The position numbers and the translations under genes are program-made. The notes beneath the pieces are model-generated. The model saw only the letters and a program-made list of their open reading frames with translations. It ran no database searches and was not told where the DNA came from. 25,288 nt of DNA from Gamarada debralockiae (lineage: Eukaryota > Ascomycota > Leotiomycetes > Helotiales > Hyphodiscaceae), in NCBI GenBank assembly GCA_002803225.1, contig NXFV01001922.1, positions 1 through 25,288 on the forward strand, in the 5' to 3' direction. Positions 1 through 8,689 of this stretch are shown piece after piece (the stretch's first letter is position 1; every line of letters starts with the position of its first letter).

Positions 1-16
1 GGTACAACTACTCTAT

Positions 17-142
17 TATCCCTTGGTCTGGCATCGCTTGCCACAACGCTAACCTGACCTATCACGATGCATGATCATGCATTATCATGCATCGTGATAG
101 GTCAGGTTAGCGTTGTGGCAAGCGATGCCAGACCAAGGGATA
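17..142. mobile_element. 126-bp foldback palindrome, MITE-like, TA at both ends
   Basis: Positions 17-79 and 80-142 are reverse complements across the whole length, with one mismatched pair (76 with 83). The outermost bases are TA on both sides, so the element proper would be 19-140, starting TCCCTTGGTC and ending GACCAAGGGA, between TA dinucleotides. A TA target duplication is characteristic of Tc1/mariner/pogo transposons. With almost no unique interior, it looks like two terminal inverted repeats brought head to head, that is, a foldback MITE. It is clearly less AT-rich than the block that follows. A fold-back sequencing or assembly artefact near a contig end is the main alternative. Confidence 0.75.
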
Positions 143-880
143 GATTGTCTTAACGTCATAATTGTTTTTTTCAATAGTATAAATACTATATAAAATAGAA
201 CAATAAAGACATAATCTATAAAATAATTAGGTCTATAGTATAAAGGGAAGGTCCTGATATTTTGGATTAAACCTCATTATTAACCTCTTAAAATTAATTA
301 CCTTATATAAAATCTTAAATCACTTTTTAACTACTCTATTAAATTAAATATCAAAAGTTACAATTGAATCTTTATACTTTATTATATAATTATACTATAG
401 ATTATTATATAGAAGTATTATTATGATTTAATATATAATAAATAAGTGAATTTTTACTTATATAGTTATAGTAGCACGTGACTATATCTTTAGCTAGATA
501 TACTAAATTGTAACTCTAAAAATCGAGTTTATTATTAATATTAAATAAAACCTAGTAAGCTAAAGTTCATTTTAATTAAAAAGCTTTTAGACTATTATAC
601 TTTATTATCTAAATTATAATCTAAGGTTATTTAGTATTCGTTTTTATATTCTGAATATTTTTAATAATAAATCATATACAAAAAATCTATTATTATTTTA
701 TAGATAAAGTCACAGCTTTAGAACTTTTTATTACTTAGCTATATAGATATTATTCTCTAGATTTGATTTTTTAAACCCCTAATTTTAAGAGCCTTTAAGT
801 TATGTTATTAATATTTAATTAATTATTCAAAATTAAGATTAGAAAAATCGACTGTATCGCTGAAAAACGACCGTATTACT
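143..880. repeat. AT-rich, RIP-like block without genes
   Basis: This stretch is overwhelmingly A/T with very frequent TpA steps and stop codons in all six frames. Composition changes sharply at about 840-880 into ordinary gene-like DNA. That is the appearance of an old repeat mutated by RIP (CpA to TpA) in ascomycetes. I could not recognise a transposase or reverse transcriptase in it, so the original element is unknown. Confidence 0.6.
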
Positions 881-884
881 GAAG

Positions 885-918
885 CCCACTAATTCGTACG
901 CAGCCGAAAATTAGTGGG
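885..918. repeat. 10-bp inverted repeat at the AT-block border
   Basis: CCCACTAATT (885-894) is repeated in reverse complement at 909-918 around a 14-nt loop. It lies exactly where the AT-rich block gives way to normal composition, so it may mark a transposon end, but no partner end was found in the window. Confidence 0.4.
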
Positions 919-933
919 TCGTTAAGGCCCACG

Positions 934-1598
934 ATGATGGCGATAACCAACAACCCCATGACTGCCTTCAATGGTCAGGATTTCGTTGCACACTCGATCA
1001 CGCAACGAAGAATTGCTATCAGACATCTAATTTCCATTAACTTCGTAGGTTCCAAGCTCAAAGTCAACAAAAATAAAATTTGTTGGATGAAAACCAAGCA
1101 CTGACTTCAAGGCTGTTGCTGGGAACCTGTGAGCGCTGCGAAGATCTCATTCGCAACCGCAGCGACCCGATTATCAATGTACACCCTTTCCGTCAATGTG
1201 ACCCAAAATGCATCCGCCCAACATAAACAGCTTCATTGTTTATATCAAATGCCTCTTCTTCCGCAATTCGCTTGCTTACAAAGCATGCTTCAACGTCGCA
1301 CAATCACATCCCAATTTTCAAAATTCTTTTTCCTTCTTCATCACCTCGACCCCGAAACGCTCGATTGTCCCATATTGAGCCTTTTGACTGTCTGTGATCT
1401 TTGAGGCATCTGTCTCTACGTTCGGAAGCGATATCCGTTACGTTTTTACCATGTCCTTCTTTCGAAGCACTCATGCCTAGAAACCACGTCCGGAAGCAAC
1501 AGGTAGTTCTTTTTTTAAAACATACAAGATTCAAATCTTGAAAGACATCTGTCTTCACAATCGGAAGCAATATCCGGTTTGTTTTTAAACTCTTCATC
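934..1598. other. Region with no supported gene; holds a diverged 52-bp direct repeat
   Basis: A 50-codon plus-strand frame opens at ATG 934 and stops near 1100, and resembles nothing I know. Further on, about 52 bases at 1396-1447 recur 138 bases downstream at 1534-1585. Both copies share CATCTGTCT, TCGGAAGC, ATATCCG and GTTTTT in the same order, with scattered substitutions and a one-base gap. The second copy lies just before the ATG at 1599 of the decayed coiled-coil gene, so this may be its old 5' region. No RNA gene seen. Confidence 0.35.
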
Positions 1599-3838
1599 AT
1601 GGCGTTCCCAGGATCTAATATGCTCGGTTTCTCCAATGATCCGTTCCTGACATCATTGAGGGATAAGGGTCGAAAGAAGCAACCATTTGCCATGACTTTT
1701 GGACGCCCATTGATCGAGTTTGATATTGGAATCGATAGGCTCAGGCGGGCTGAGGAGAGATTGCATACCAAAGTTGAACCAGGCGAGGAGATACCGAAGA
1801 ATACGCAGTTCAGGGAAGAAGTCGCGAGATGAAAGAAGACGATTGCTGACGGCGATCGACTGATCAATGGATGCAGGAGGAAGGTTGACAAATTTGTTGG
1901 ACATCGAGATAAACAAAATGAGTAATGCTCTCAAGCGAGACAAGTCATTATTGACAAGCTGACGAAGATATTTCCGCGCTTGAAGGAATATCTGGTGAAG
2001 ATCCAAATAGTGATTGAGGGAGAACTTCACAGATTGATGATGGAGAAGAGCAAGCTGACTGGGGAAATGAAGAGTTGAAGAATGGCGCTGCGTCGGCGAT
2101 GGGGTCGGAACAAATTTCGGCTCAATTGGAGAATTTCTTGAAGGGCTAGTTCGAGTAGAATACTGGGTGATGAGAAATTGGCGAGCGAGGGGCTTGTTAA
2201 GAAGAGTCATGAGTTCAAGGTTCTTGAAGGGAAGTTCGAGCGAGCCGAAAAGGAGTGGGAGATCTTCAAAGAGAACTCGGAACTTGGGAGTCAGAAGTTG
2301 GAGGAAAAAATCGACCGTCTGCAGCAAGAGAGACAGACTCACGTGGCTGACACGGGCGACAAAACTAATGAGATCACGACTGCGAACCATGAGACCAAGC
2401 TGTCCAGAACCTCAGCGCCGTGCAGGAAGAATTCACGAACCCGAAGGAGACTTTGCATGTGGTTGAAGATAAGTTTGATGAAGGGAAAACAACGCGCTGA
2501 CGCTTTGTAGATTCAAAACGGGATTCTTAAGACTGGTGTTGACCAGCGACAAGAGCATATTGATGGTCTTCTAGTTCAACTCGAAGATACGATTTGAAGG
2601 TAGAAACGTCGAGGTACGCCTCGTAAAAGCTGGATTTTAATTTGCAGCAAGCTCAACTACAGGCGAGCTTGCAGCAGTTGTCTGAACGATCGGAGTAGAA
2701 TGACAGAACGATACGCAAGCTCCAGGAGCAACTGGCCACTGCCAATCGATTGAACGACAAGAGCAGTAATACGGTCGATGCTTTGAAGAGATGAGAGTCC
2801 AGTCTAGTGAGCCAAATCGACGACAACTGCGACGAGACTTTGGCGTTGAGGAAAAAAATGAGAAGATGGAATGCAAAATGGATAACCCGCAGACGGCGAA
2901 CGACGTCATACATCGAAAGTACGACTAGGCGTATGACCTGACGAAATCTCAACAATACTACTCGGAAGCAGATGGGCGAAATGAGGAGCTCAGGGTTCAA
3001 GCCGCTAAGTTATCAACGGCTTTGGACAAGAAGACTTGCGAGTGGGAAGCTGAGAAAGAAGCTGCTGCGATTCTTCGAAGAGATCAAAGGGAACTGGACC
3101 TACGATTTGAGGGAGTTGCGAACACGGCTAGCGGTCTAATCCAGGGGGGAAAGGGGTTGGACAATGCGCTTGTCAAAATCAGAAGAACAAAGGAGATCGA
3201 GAATGTTCGAATGGAGATGGCAATCAATTCGGCGAAGCGTCTGTTGCAGGGTAAAGATCCAGATCGAAAGAGATTTTTGGGAGACCAACGACTCTCTGGA
3301 CATCGTTCGACGAGAACTAGATCTGGCGAACAATACTATCACCCGCCTCGAACGAGAGAAAGGGCCAGGTCGACCATTGTCAGTTGGTACTGTATTCGGT
3401 GCGAAATATCATGTATTATTGAACTATGTAGATATCTAAGGAGTATAAAATTTCAAAGCGGGGTAGGAGCTTCTTTATCCTGTAGGAAGAAGCAAATACA
3501 GACTAGACCCAACAAGGAAGGGATATGCGTTCCAACCAACAACCATGAGCTGCAGGAACGCCAACAATCCTTCGAATTCCTTGAACGCAGCATCGATTTC
3601 CTTAATGAGGCAATAGCGTTTTATTTCAATGAAGTTAGGAGCAATCTGTTAAAATTGATCAAGGCCCAGAATGCTTTCGACGAAAGTGGAATCATCTTGG
3701 CAAGCAGTACGACAAGTTAAAGGCGGATAACGAGGAGGTCGGAGGTGACATAACTGGATTTGAGACTGGGCTATATCATTCAAGAACAAGATTTCCGTGG
3801 AATTTCCGGAAGATTCATACCTGGAGCACCTTTGCATG
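1599..3838 (+). pseudogene. Decayed gene for a long coiled-coil protein
   Basis: The plus strand carries one broken reading of Glu/Lys/Gln/Leu-rich, heptad-like sequence. It begins MAFPGSNMLGFSNDPF at ATG 1599 and runs through pieces such as EKIDRLQQERQ, QLSTALDKKT and RRELDLANNTITRLE. It is interrupted by stops at about 1830, 1923, 2147, 2156, 2508, 2595, 2696, 2792 and 2926. Several read as former CAG or CGA codons changed C to T. Frame changes occur near 2180, 2400, 2855 (a run of seven A) and 3260. The piece at about 3480-3838 continues the same style, so one or two introns probably lie at about 3365-3480. Long coiled coils are typical of SMC-, myosin- or kinesin-like and scaffold proteins, but no motor or ATPase motif is visible, so no function is assigned. 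Minus-strand open frames here are shadows of this codon usage. Confidence 0.7.
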
Positions 3839-3847
3839 ACAAGATGA

Positions 3848-4177
3848 CATTGGGCCTTGGAGGCAAGGGAGTGGTCTGACCCACTTTCACTAAGCGGGCA
3901 GTTCAGGAATGCATCCTGGATCTGGACTTATGCCATCACCCCTATTCATGTCGATGAATTACGTGGAAAGTTCTTGGCTTGAACACAAATCGCGCCACCA
4001 GACCGCCAGCTAGACAATACGAACCTGTTCAGTTTCCGAGGAGTGGAAGGTTCAGCCCAACACCTTAGCTGTTCCACTAAGTCATCACCAATTCACATTC
4101 AGCAGCACTATTACCAGCCTTTCTACGGAGGAAAGGGTGTGCTTGGCTCCGTTGTTGTCCCTTGCAGTCGCCAGAAA
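3848..4177 (+). pseudogene. Possible relic exon, 110 codons with one stop
   Basis: A plus-strand frame runs 110 codons from 3848 to the TGA at 4178, with a single internal TGA at 3980 that could derive from CGA. It has no start codon and lies in a different frame from the end of the coiled-coil relic. Composition is Ser/Gln/His/Pro-rich rather than coiled coil. It may be a downstream exon of the same dead gene or chance. I do not recognise it. Confidence 0.25.
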
Positions 4178-4212
4178 TGATCCCTTGGGAACACAGCTTT
4201 GAAATGTAAGCC

Positions 4213-4251
4213 ATTTTGTGATGCTATTTTGTGATGCTATTTTGTGATGCT
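4213..4251. repeat. Perfect 13-bp tandem repeat, three copies
   Basis: The unit ATTTTGTGATGCT is present three times without a mismatch at 4213-4225, 4226-4238 and 4239-4251. It is a minisatellite-like locus between two decayed coding segments, and copy number is likely to vary between strains. Confidence 0.95.
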
Positions 4252-4265
4252 ATAGATAGTTTGGG

Positions 4266-4945
4266 ATGGCTTTGGGTAATCACTATCAAGACTACGGTGT
4301 AAAGTGTGTAGAAATAATTGAAGAGCATTTACCAAAGCTGGCACATTTTTCAGTGGCCAACCGTTGCCGAATAACAGCTGGCAGCCTTGTTCGCAACCTC
4401 ATTCGCAGTCTCGCTCGAAGCCTTGCGGCTGCCGATGCCCCTTCACGGTTCGCAAACTTCAAACTTCGATAAAATCAGGTTTACGCCGCAGCAAATTGAA
4501 CGTGGGTTTGGTGGAGATACTGACATTGGAAGTTTGGGTGATCGACTTGACTCCCACGCAGGAACAGTCACCTCAACAATCAACACAGCCGACAATAGTA
4601 CCGACGTCTAGTTGTTTAGAAATGATTTCTGGATAGAAATCGCCCGGTCGCATCGAGTCAGAGATGTTGGAGAGCGATTGGTGTCGAGGAACGGCTGGCA
4701 GCCCCGCGAAAACCACGAAGATCAATGCGCCCTGATCGACGACGACGCCCCCAGAATTGCTATCAGGAGCTGGAGACGGCTATCAGAGTGCAGGCTATCT
4801 CAGAATCCACGCACAATGTTGAAAAATGCGAATGCTAGCTCCAAAAGCAGAACCAGAAACACCCAAGCCAGCAGCGAAGTTCTTCAACTTTGACAACACC
4901 TCTTGATCCGAAGGCAAATTTACATATGCCAAGTTGTAGAACGCC
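4266..4945 (+). pseudogene. Decayed coding region, unknown protein
   Basis: Overlapping plus-strand frames give protein-like pieces. One (stop at 4609-4611) contains FDKIRFTPQQIERGFGGD followed by a Thr/Ser/Asn-rich tail. A second, in another frame to about 4945, reads QELETAIRVQAISEST and ends in a Gln/Ser/Thr/Pro-rich tail, interrupted by a TAG that could be a former CAG. ATG 4266 opens a 68-codon frame ending in an Arg/Ser/Ala-rich run. The pieces cannot be joined without frameshifts, and no family is recognised. Because strand, style of damage and amphipathic helices match the relic upstream, it may be the same dead gene or a neighbour. Confidence 0.4.
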
Positions 4946-5099
4946 TCGATCTACATGAGATGAATCAGCGAAGCTAAGGATGAGGTAGAGGTAAGTCATG
5001 AATCATATTCTGCTTCGCAGTTGCCAATAATGTTCAAGTACAAATCGAGCTTTCCTCCGAGTTCCCCCTTTCCTGTGCTGCTGCGCACTACAAAGCTGA

Positions 5100-5766
5100 G
5101 CAAGCTACTCCAAGTTGCCTAGACGTTCCCATGATGCGCCGTCCATACCCAACTCGATTTCAAAGCCAACAAAACTATCCTCCCTTGAAACTCACGCTAC
5201 CCATAACCTTGACGGGCGAATAGCGACGGAGTATACAAGGATGACAGATGAGGCGTTCAAAGAACCCTCAGCAGACCGGCTCTATCAACCCTAACCACGA
5301 AAACGCCCAACGGCAGAATGGGAGCAAGTACGAACATATTACACCGGAGATACACTCAGTGGGGAGAGCTCAGAAAACTCTTTGTTGGGAAATACCTAAG
5401 ACTAATATAGTGGTGGCAATGGTAGTGGCAATTAGGGGTGGCGAAGCTTACGAATACAGTGACTCATACCCTAGTAGTATAGGCTAGAAGGTTCTAGTAG
5501 TGAAGGAAATAGGGTATATATAGGGGTCGTAGAACCTGTATAGTAGAGAGTCAGTCAAGTTAATACATGCATTTGAACCGGAACCTGAGAAAACCCAACA
5601 CTCTTCATGTAGCATCAGTTTGGAGGAGACAGGAGTGCTAGACGGCCGGCGTCGGAGTTTTCAACAGGATGTCACCCACATCATACAGAATCTACTCACA
5701 GTTTCGGCTCCGTTACTCGATCCCGTCGACGGTCCTTCCCCTTCTCACTTCTTCCTGGTCTCTAAC
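5100..5766 (+). pseudogene. Decayed gene split by a solo LTR
   Basis: A plus-strand frame is open from 5100 (just after a TGA at 5097) to a TAA at 5292, then from 5295 to the LTR at 5383. It resumes in phase after the LTR and its target duplication, from 5606 to a TAG at 5767. Leaving out the 223 inserted bases (LTR plus one duplicate), the reading passes from GDTLSGESSENS straight into SCSISLEETGVLDG and on to RRRSFQQDVTHIIQNLL. About 145 codons with only two in-frame stops, across a mobile-element junction, is strong evidence of former coding sequence. The TAA may be an old CAA and the TGA an old CGA. A frame just upstream (about 5028-5120, starting MFKYKSSFPPS) may belong to it after a frameshift. 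The family is not recognised. Confidence 0.6.
5383..5600. mobile_element. Solo LTR, 218 bp, with perfect 5-bp target duplication
   Basis: The element begins TGTTGGG (5383-5389) and ends CCCAACA (5594-5600), a perfect 7-bp terminal inverted repeat of the TG...CA type that defines LTRs. CTCTT is present immediately before (5378-5382) and after (5601-5605), the 5-bp target duplication made by LTR-retrotransposon integrases. A TATA-like TATATA lies at about 5515-5520, where an LTR promoter would be. No gag or pol follows and no second LTR is in the window, so it is a solo LTR left by recombination between two LTRs. The short LTR with a TGTTGG start is common in Ty1/copia elements, but the superfamily is an inference. 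Orientation cannot be fixed with certainty; the TATA suggests plus. Confidence 0.93.
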
Positions 5767-5846
5767 TAGTTTGGAAACAATCAGAAGTGGCGGTGAGTTT
5801 GCTCCCCAAAGTTTCGAGCAGATTTTCCCAATCATTCTTTCCCTAA

Positions 5847-6122
5847 ATCTCATTTGGCTGTCTAAAGCCTCTTAGAGATGGTTTCTCCCTCCTCCTCCTC
5901 AAAACTAAGCTAGTTCTAGCAGAATCGAGAACCCCAAAGGCGACCCGAACAAGGAACTGGATCCGAAAAGGGGTGCACGTCGACAAAAGCAAAACAAGCG
6001 CAAAGCCGGGAGCCAACCAAATGGTCAAGCTCAGTCCCGGAGACCAAGACATAGTCGAAATGGTGAATCAGAGTGGACCTCGAAAGCCAAACCTACATTA
6101 TGAATCACAAAGCCAACATTGA
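5847..6122 (+). pseudogene. Relic reading frame, 91 codons, unknown
   Basis: After a TAA at 5844, a plus-strand frame stays open for 91 codons to the TGA at 6120. It has no start codon near its beginning. The protein is basic and polar, with pieces such as KTKLVLAESRTPKATRTRNW and LSPGDQDIVEMVNQSG. It lies between two other broken plus-strand frames and probably belongs to the same dead gene. Family unknown. Confidence 0.35.
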
Positions 6123-6191
6123 GCTCTGAGTTACGCCTAACAACCCGCGGGAAAAGATTACAGGCACTGGGCCTGCCGATAAGCTACAAAC

Positions 6192-6769
6192 ACCGGGCTT
6201 TCCGCAGAAGATGCCCGGAAGTTGATTGGCTTTGGTGAAGTCTTTCTTTGTTACCTGTAGGATGAAGGGCATTTCGTGGACCGGCTGGCGAATAGAGACC
6301 ATTCGTCGGCAGAAGCGGCAAGAGAAGTTGGTTGGAACTGTTAGAGTGCAGCAAGTGGATTCTGGGCTGCCCATGAACATGTCGTATTGAGACTGGGTAA
6401 ATCGAGAATGGAATTCATTTCGGAGAGCATGGAAGGTAGGAGGAACCGGGGCAGAGATTGTGGAGATGTGAGGAGAACAAGTTGAACTGGGGATGAATAA
6501 CAGTTCCTGGCAAAATTGAGCCGAGATGAGAGCTTGCACTCGAGGTGCCCTGAAGAGATCGAGAGCTGCATACCAAAGCCGCGTTCCTGGAGACGGTCAT
6601 GGGGATTTCGGAGGAACAGTGGGAGGTCGTGCAGAGGCAACCAGTCGCACATGAAAGGGATGATAGATTGAAGGAGTTGAAACGGCAGCTTCTCAAGGTT
6701 CTGGATTATAGTTTAGACTTCTCTAATGACAAGTCGATTTCTGGAGATAACTTTCAAAGCCTTTCATGA
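6192..6769 (+). pseudogene. Decayed coding region, helical protein of unknown family
   Basis: One plus-strand frame runs from 6192 to the TGA at 6483 with two internal TAGs (6258 and 6342), reading TGLSAEDARKLIGFGEV, then DEGHFVDRLANRDHSSAEAA, then WAAHEHVVLRLGKSRMEF. A second frame, open from 6554 to the TGA at 6767, reads FLETVMGISEEQWEVVQRQ followed by a charged helix ending LLKVLDYSLDF. Just upstream in that second frame, three TGA codons sit where CGA would restore an Arg-rich helix. The consistent stop type and amphipathic composition argue for a former gene. The minus-strand open frames of up to 144 codons over this stretch are shadows that appear because TAG and TGA do not stop the reverse strand. 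Nothing was recognised at 6770-7212. Confidence 0.5.
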
Positions 6770-7212
6770 TTTGACGGCAAAGTGGACATGTTTGAAGTTG
6801 ATGAAATATACACATGTGGACGGGAGCGGCCGGAGAGAAGTGACTTGAATCTGGAGAAACATTTGAGTGACTTCGACATACTGACTGAATCGAGGCTTCG
6901 GAAGCCGTGAGAAGAGAGTAAGGTAAGTGGATGATATGGAAAACGTCTTGAGAAGGGCGAATGGGTTGGCACTGAACAATTGATTCAAAGAGTCTTGATT
7001 GAAGGGCACGAAGCTTCAAATTGCCAGATCTGCATCAATTGTACCGAATAATTCTACTTTTTGTTCTAGTTTTGCTGCATAGTATCCATCACAGTCATGA
7101 GAGCGTCTCCCGCACGTTCTGGATCTTTCAAAGTTTCCGCATCCTGATGCCCTATGATCCGTCTTCCAGTTCCCGCCCCACTGCTCCCACCTAGAAAGGT
7201 GTAACGTAGACA

Positions 7213-7530
7213 ATGACGGCGAGAGCTTGCTCCGTCATGGCTCTCGGAGTGGCTGAAGAGCAAAAGCCCGAAAAGATTGAGGCTGACGCGGCTGCGTTGA
7301 GGGATGCTCATGTTGGTAAGGAGCCTCTACTCGCTACTAAAGCCGGGAATAACCAACTTAGGGTTGATCATTCAGGGGAGGAAATCAGGGGCTTGGTGTT
7401 AAACTGCGAACGTCGATTGACAGACGTCCACCTCCCACGAACGGTCTCTTCAAGGCTCGCCTCGGCACATCACGCAAGATACAGAGATGCATACATAGCT
7501 CACCTGAGCAGATCGCCCTCTACATTTTAG
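7213..7530 (+). CDS. Small hypothetical ORF, doubtful
   Basis: ATG 7213 opens a 105-codon frame. The first 70 residues look moderately protein-like (MTARACSVMALGVAEEQ, then an acidic/basic alternation), and the rest is Arg/Ser/His-rich and less convincing. No domain, signal peptide or membrane segment is seen, and no promoter or intron supports it. An opposing minus-strand frame (7066-7311) overlaps it and is equally unproven. It lies at the edge of the graveyard, so a relic is as likely as a gene. Confidence 0.2.
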   Translation: MTARACSVMALGVAEEQKPEKIEADAAALRDAHVGKEPLLATKAGNNQLRVDHSGEEIRGLVLNCERRLTDVHLPRTVSSRLASAHHARYRDAYIAHLSRSPSTF

Positions 7531-8051
7531 TCCAACCCACATCAACTTCGATACAGAACCAGTGAAAATTCAGGAAATCAAGCATTCGACGCTAAAAGAC
7601 TGTTCCACAACCCGAAGCATATCCCGATAATTACTCATCGACAATGTACGTGTTTCGACCTGGGAAATCCAAGCGTCGAGTTGAGATGATCATTCTCTGG
7701 AAGTGGATGGAAATCCACTTGAATTTTGTAGTGGATATGACGAGATATCAGTGTTGAAGCCAAATGCTAAAATTTGCACGCCTTAGCGCTCCACATCCCA
7801 CAAAGCTTGACCTTCTCAGAGGGAAAAAAATGCTTTCATCAACGCCAAATTAGACGAAGTATAGACTCAAACTATGGAGTATCTTGTTCAAATCATCATT
7901 CCATACAATTGCCCAAATTGGGTTCGGATTCGGATTCGGTATAGAAATGATAGGGCAATTGAGAAACCACCCATAACGATGGGACCAATTGCAACTTGGT
8001 CCAGTGGGATTAGATCGGCCTAATAAATGATTCACGACACTCCTATCAACT
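7531..8051. other. Intergenic stretch with several perfect inverted repeats
   Basis: No coding region can be supported. Three perfect short inverted repeats are present: AAGTGGAT/ATCCACTT around a 4-nt loop at 7701-7720; CAATTGCCC/GGGCAATTG at 7906-7914 and 7953-7961; and GGACCAA/TTGGTCC around 7 nt at 7982-8002. A small GGATTC direct repeat lies at about 7926-7936. These could be chance, hairpins in an untranslated region, or binding sites. Confidence 0.5.
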
Positions 8052-8686
8052 TTGCACAATGCTTGGGACGTGTATGGTGGAGATACAAGCGGCCGGAGTC
8101 AACGAACTCAACCTCAAGCCCTTCTGGTCGTCAAAGCGGCCCAGGAAACCCCCCTGCCCCCCCACAAAAAAAAAATCCCAATACAAGCACTTCATGGTCG
8201 CATAAGTACAAGGATCAAATTAACTCGGATGCCATGCAGGTAGGAAGCTCTGGGGGTAGTTAAACATCAGAGGAAATAAGGGGGTTCAAATTTGAACCAT
8301 TTGCAATCTCACTCAACGACGAAAACTTCAAGTATTTGACTTCGCAGGTAACTAAATCACTTCAAAGTCACCCATTTGAGTCTGCAATGGCGAGTGAGAC
8401 AATGCTGACCCAAAATTAGGACGAATCACAACCTCCACATCCGCCACGCCGCGGCCTCCGTCACGAGAAAGCAGGTATTGTATGGCGACTGAGAAGGCCC
8501 CCGATAGCCCATCCATTGCCAATATACAAGCATGTCGAAGGCAAGTTTTTAAAGGAAGCGCAGGTGGACGTCGAGGGACCGATAGGCGGAGGGTTTAGCG
8601 GAGGATACTCAACGACAAGCTCAAAGTCGATCAGCAGACGATGCTCCTACTTAGAAAGAGTTTCCAAAGACATAAAGACAAGATAG
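8052..8686 (+). CDS. Possible small spliced gene, unknown product
   Basis: The best support is an intron at 8348-8419: donor GTAACT, branch site GCTGAC at 8404-8409, acceptor TTAG, 72 nt. Its flanks join in frame, reading FAISLNDENFKYLTSQ then DESQPPHPPRRGLRHEK, and the second exon stays open 88 codons to the TAG at about 8684. Upstream, an intron at about 8206-8270 could join this to a frame beginning ATG 8052 (MHNAWDVYGGDTSGRSQ), though an overlapping frame starting at ATG 8027 is also open. Homopolymer runs of C and A at about 8148-8176 make the frame there uncertain. The product would be basic and Pro/Gly/Ser-rich, without recognisable domain or signal peptide. It could be a real orphan gene, a relic or chance. 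Confidence 0.3.
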
Positions 8687-8689
8687 GGA

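Noticed and set aside
1653..2390. 245-codon minus-strand open frame, and the 195-codon frame at 1304-1891
   Set aside because: Both are reverse shadows of the Glu/Lys-rich coiled-coil relic (Ser/Leu/Phe-rich complement), without splice or domain support.
4991..5020. GTAAGT...TTCGCAG as an intron
   Set aside because: It is only 30 bases long, below the size of working fungal introns, and no branch site fits.
6105..6539. 144-codon open frame on the minus strand
   Set aside because: It lies opposite two plus-strand frames with better protein character. The plus-strand TAG/TGA stops do not read as stops on the reverse strand, so it is a shadow. No domain is seen.
7066..7311. Minus-strand frame with a piece (GHQDAETLKDPERAGDALM) reminiscent of short-chain dehydrogenase C-termini
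   Set aside because: The resemblance is short. No Rossmann motif, catalytic Tyr-x-x-x-Lys or upstream body was found.
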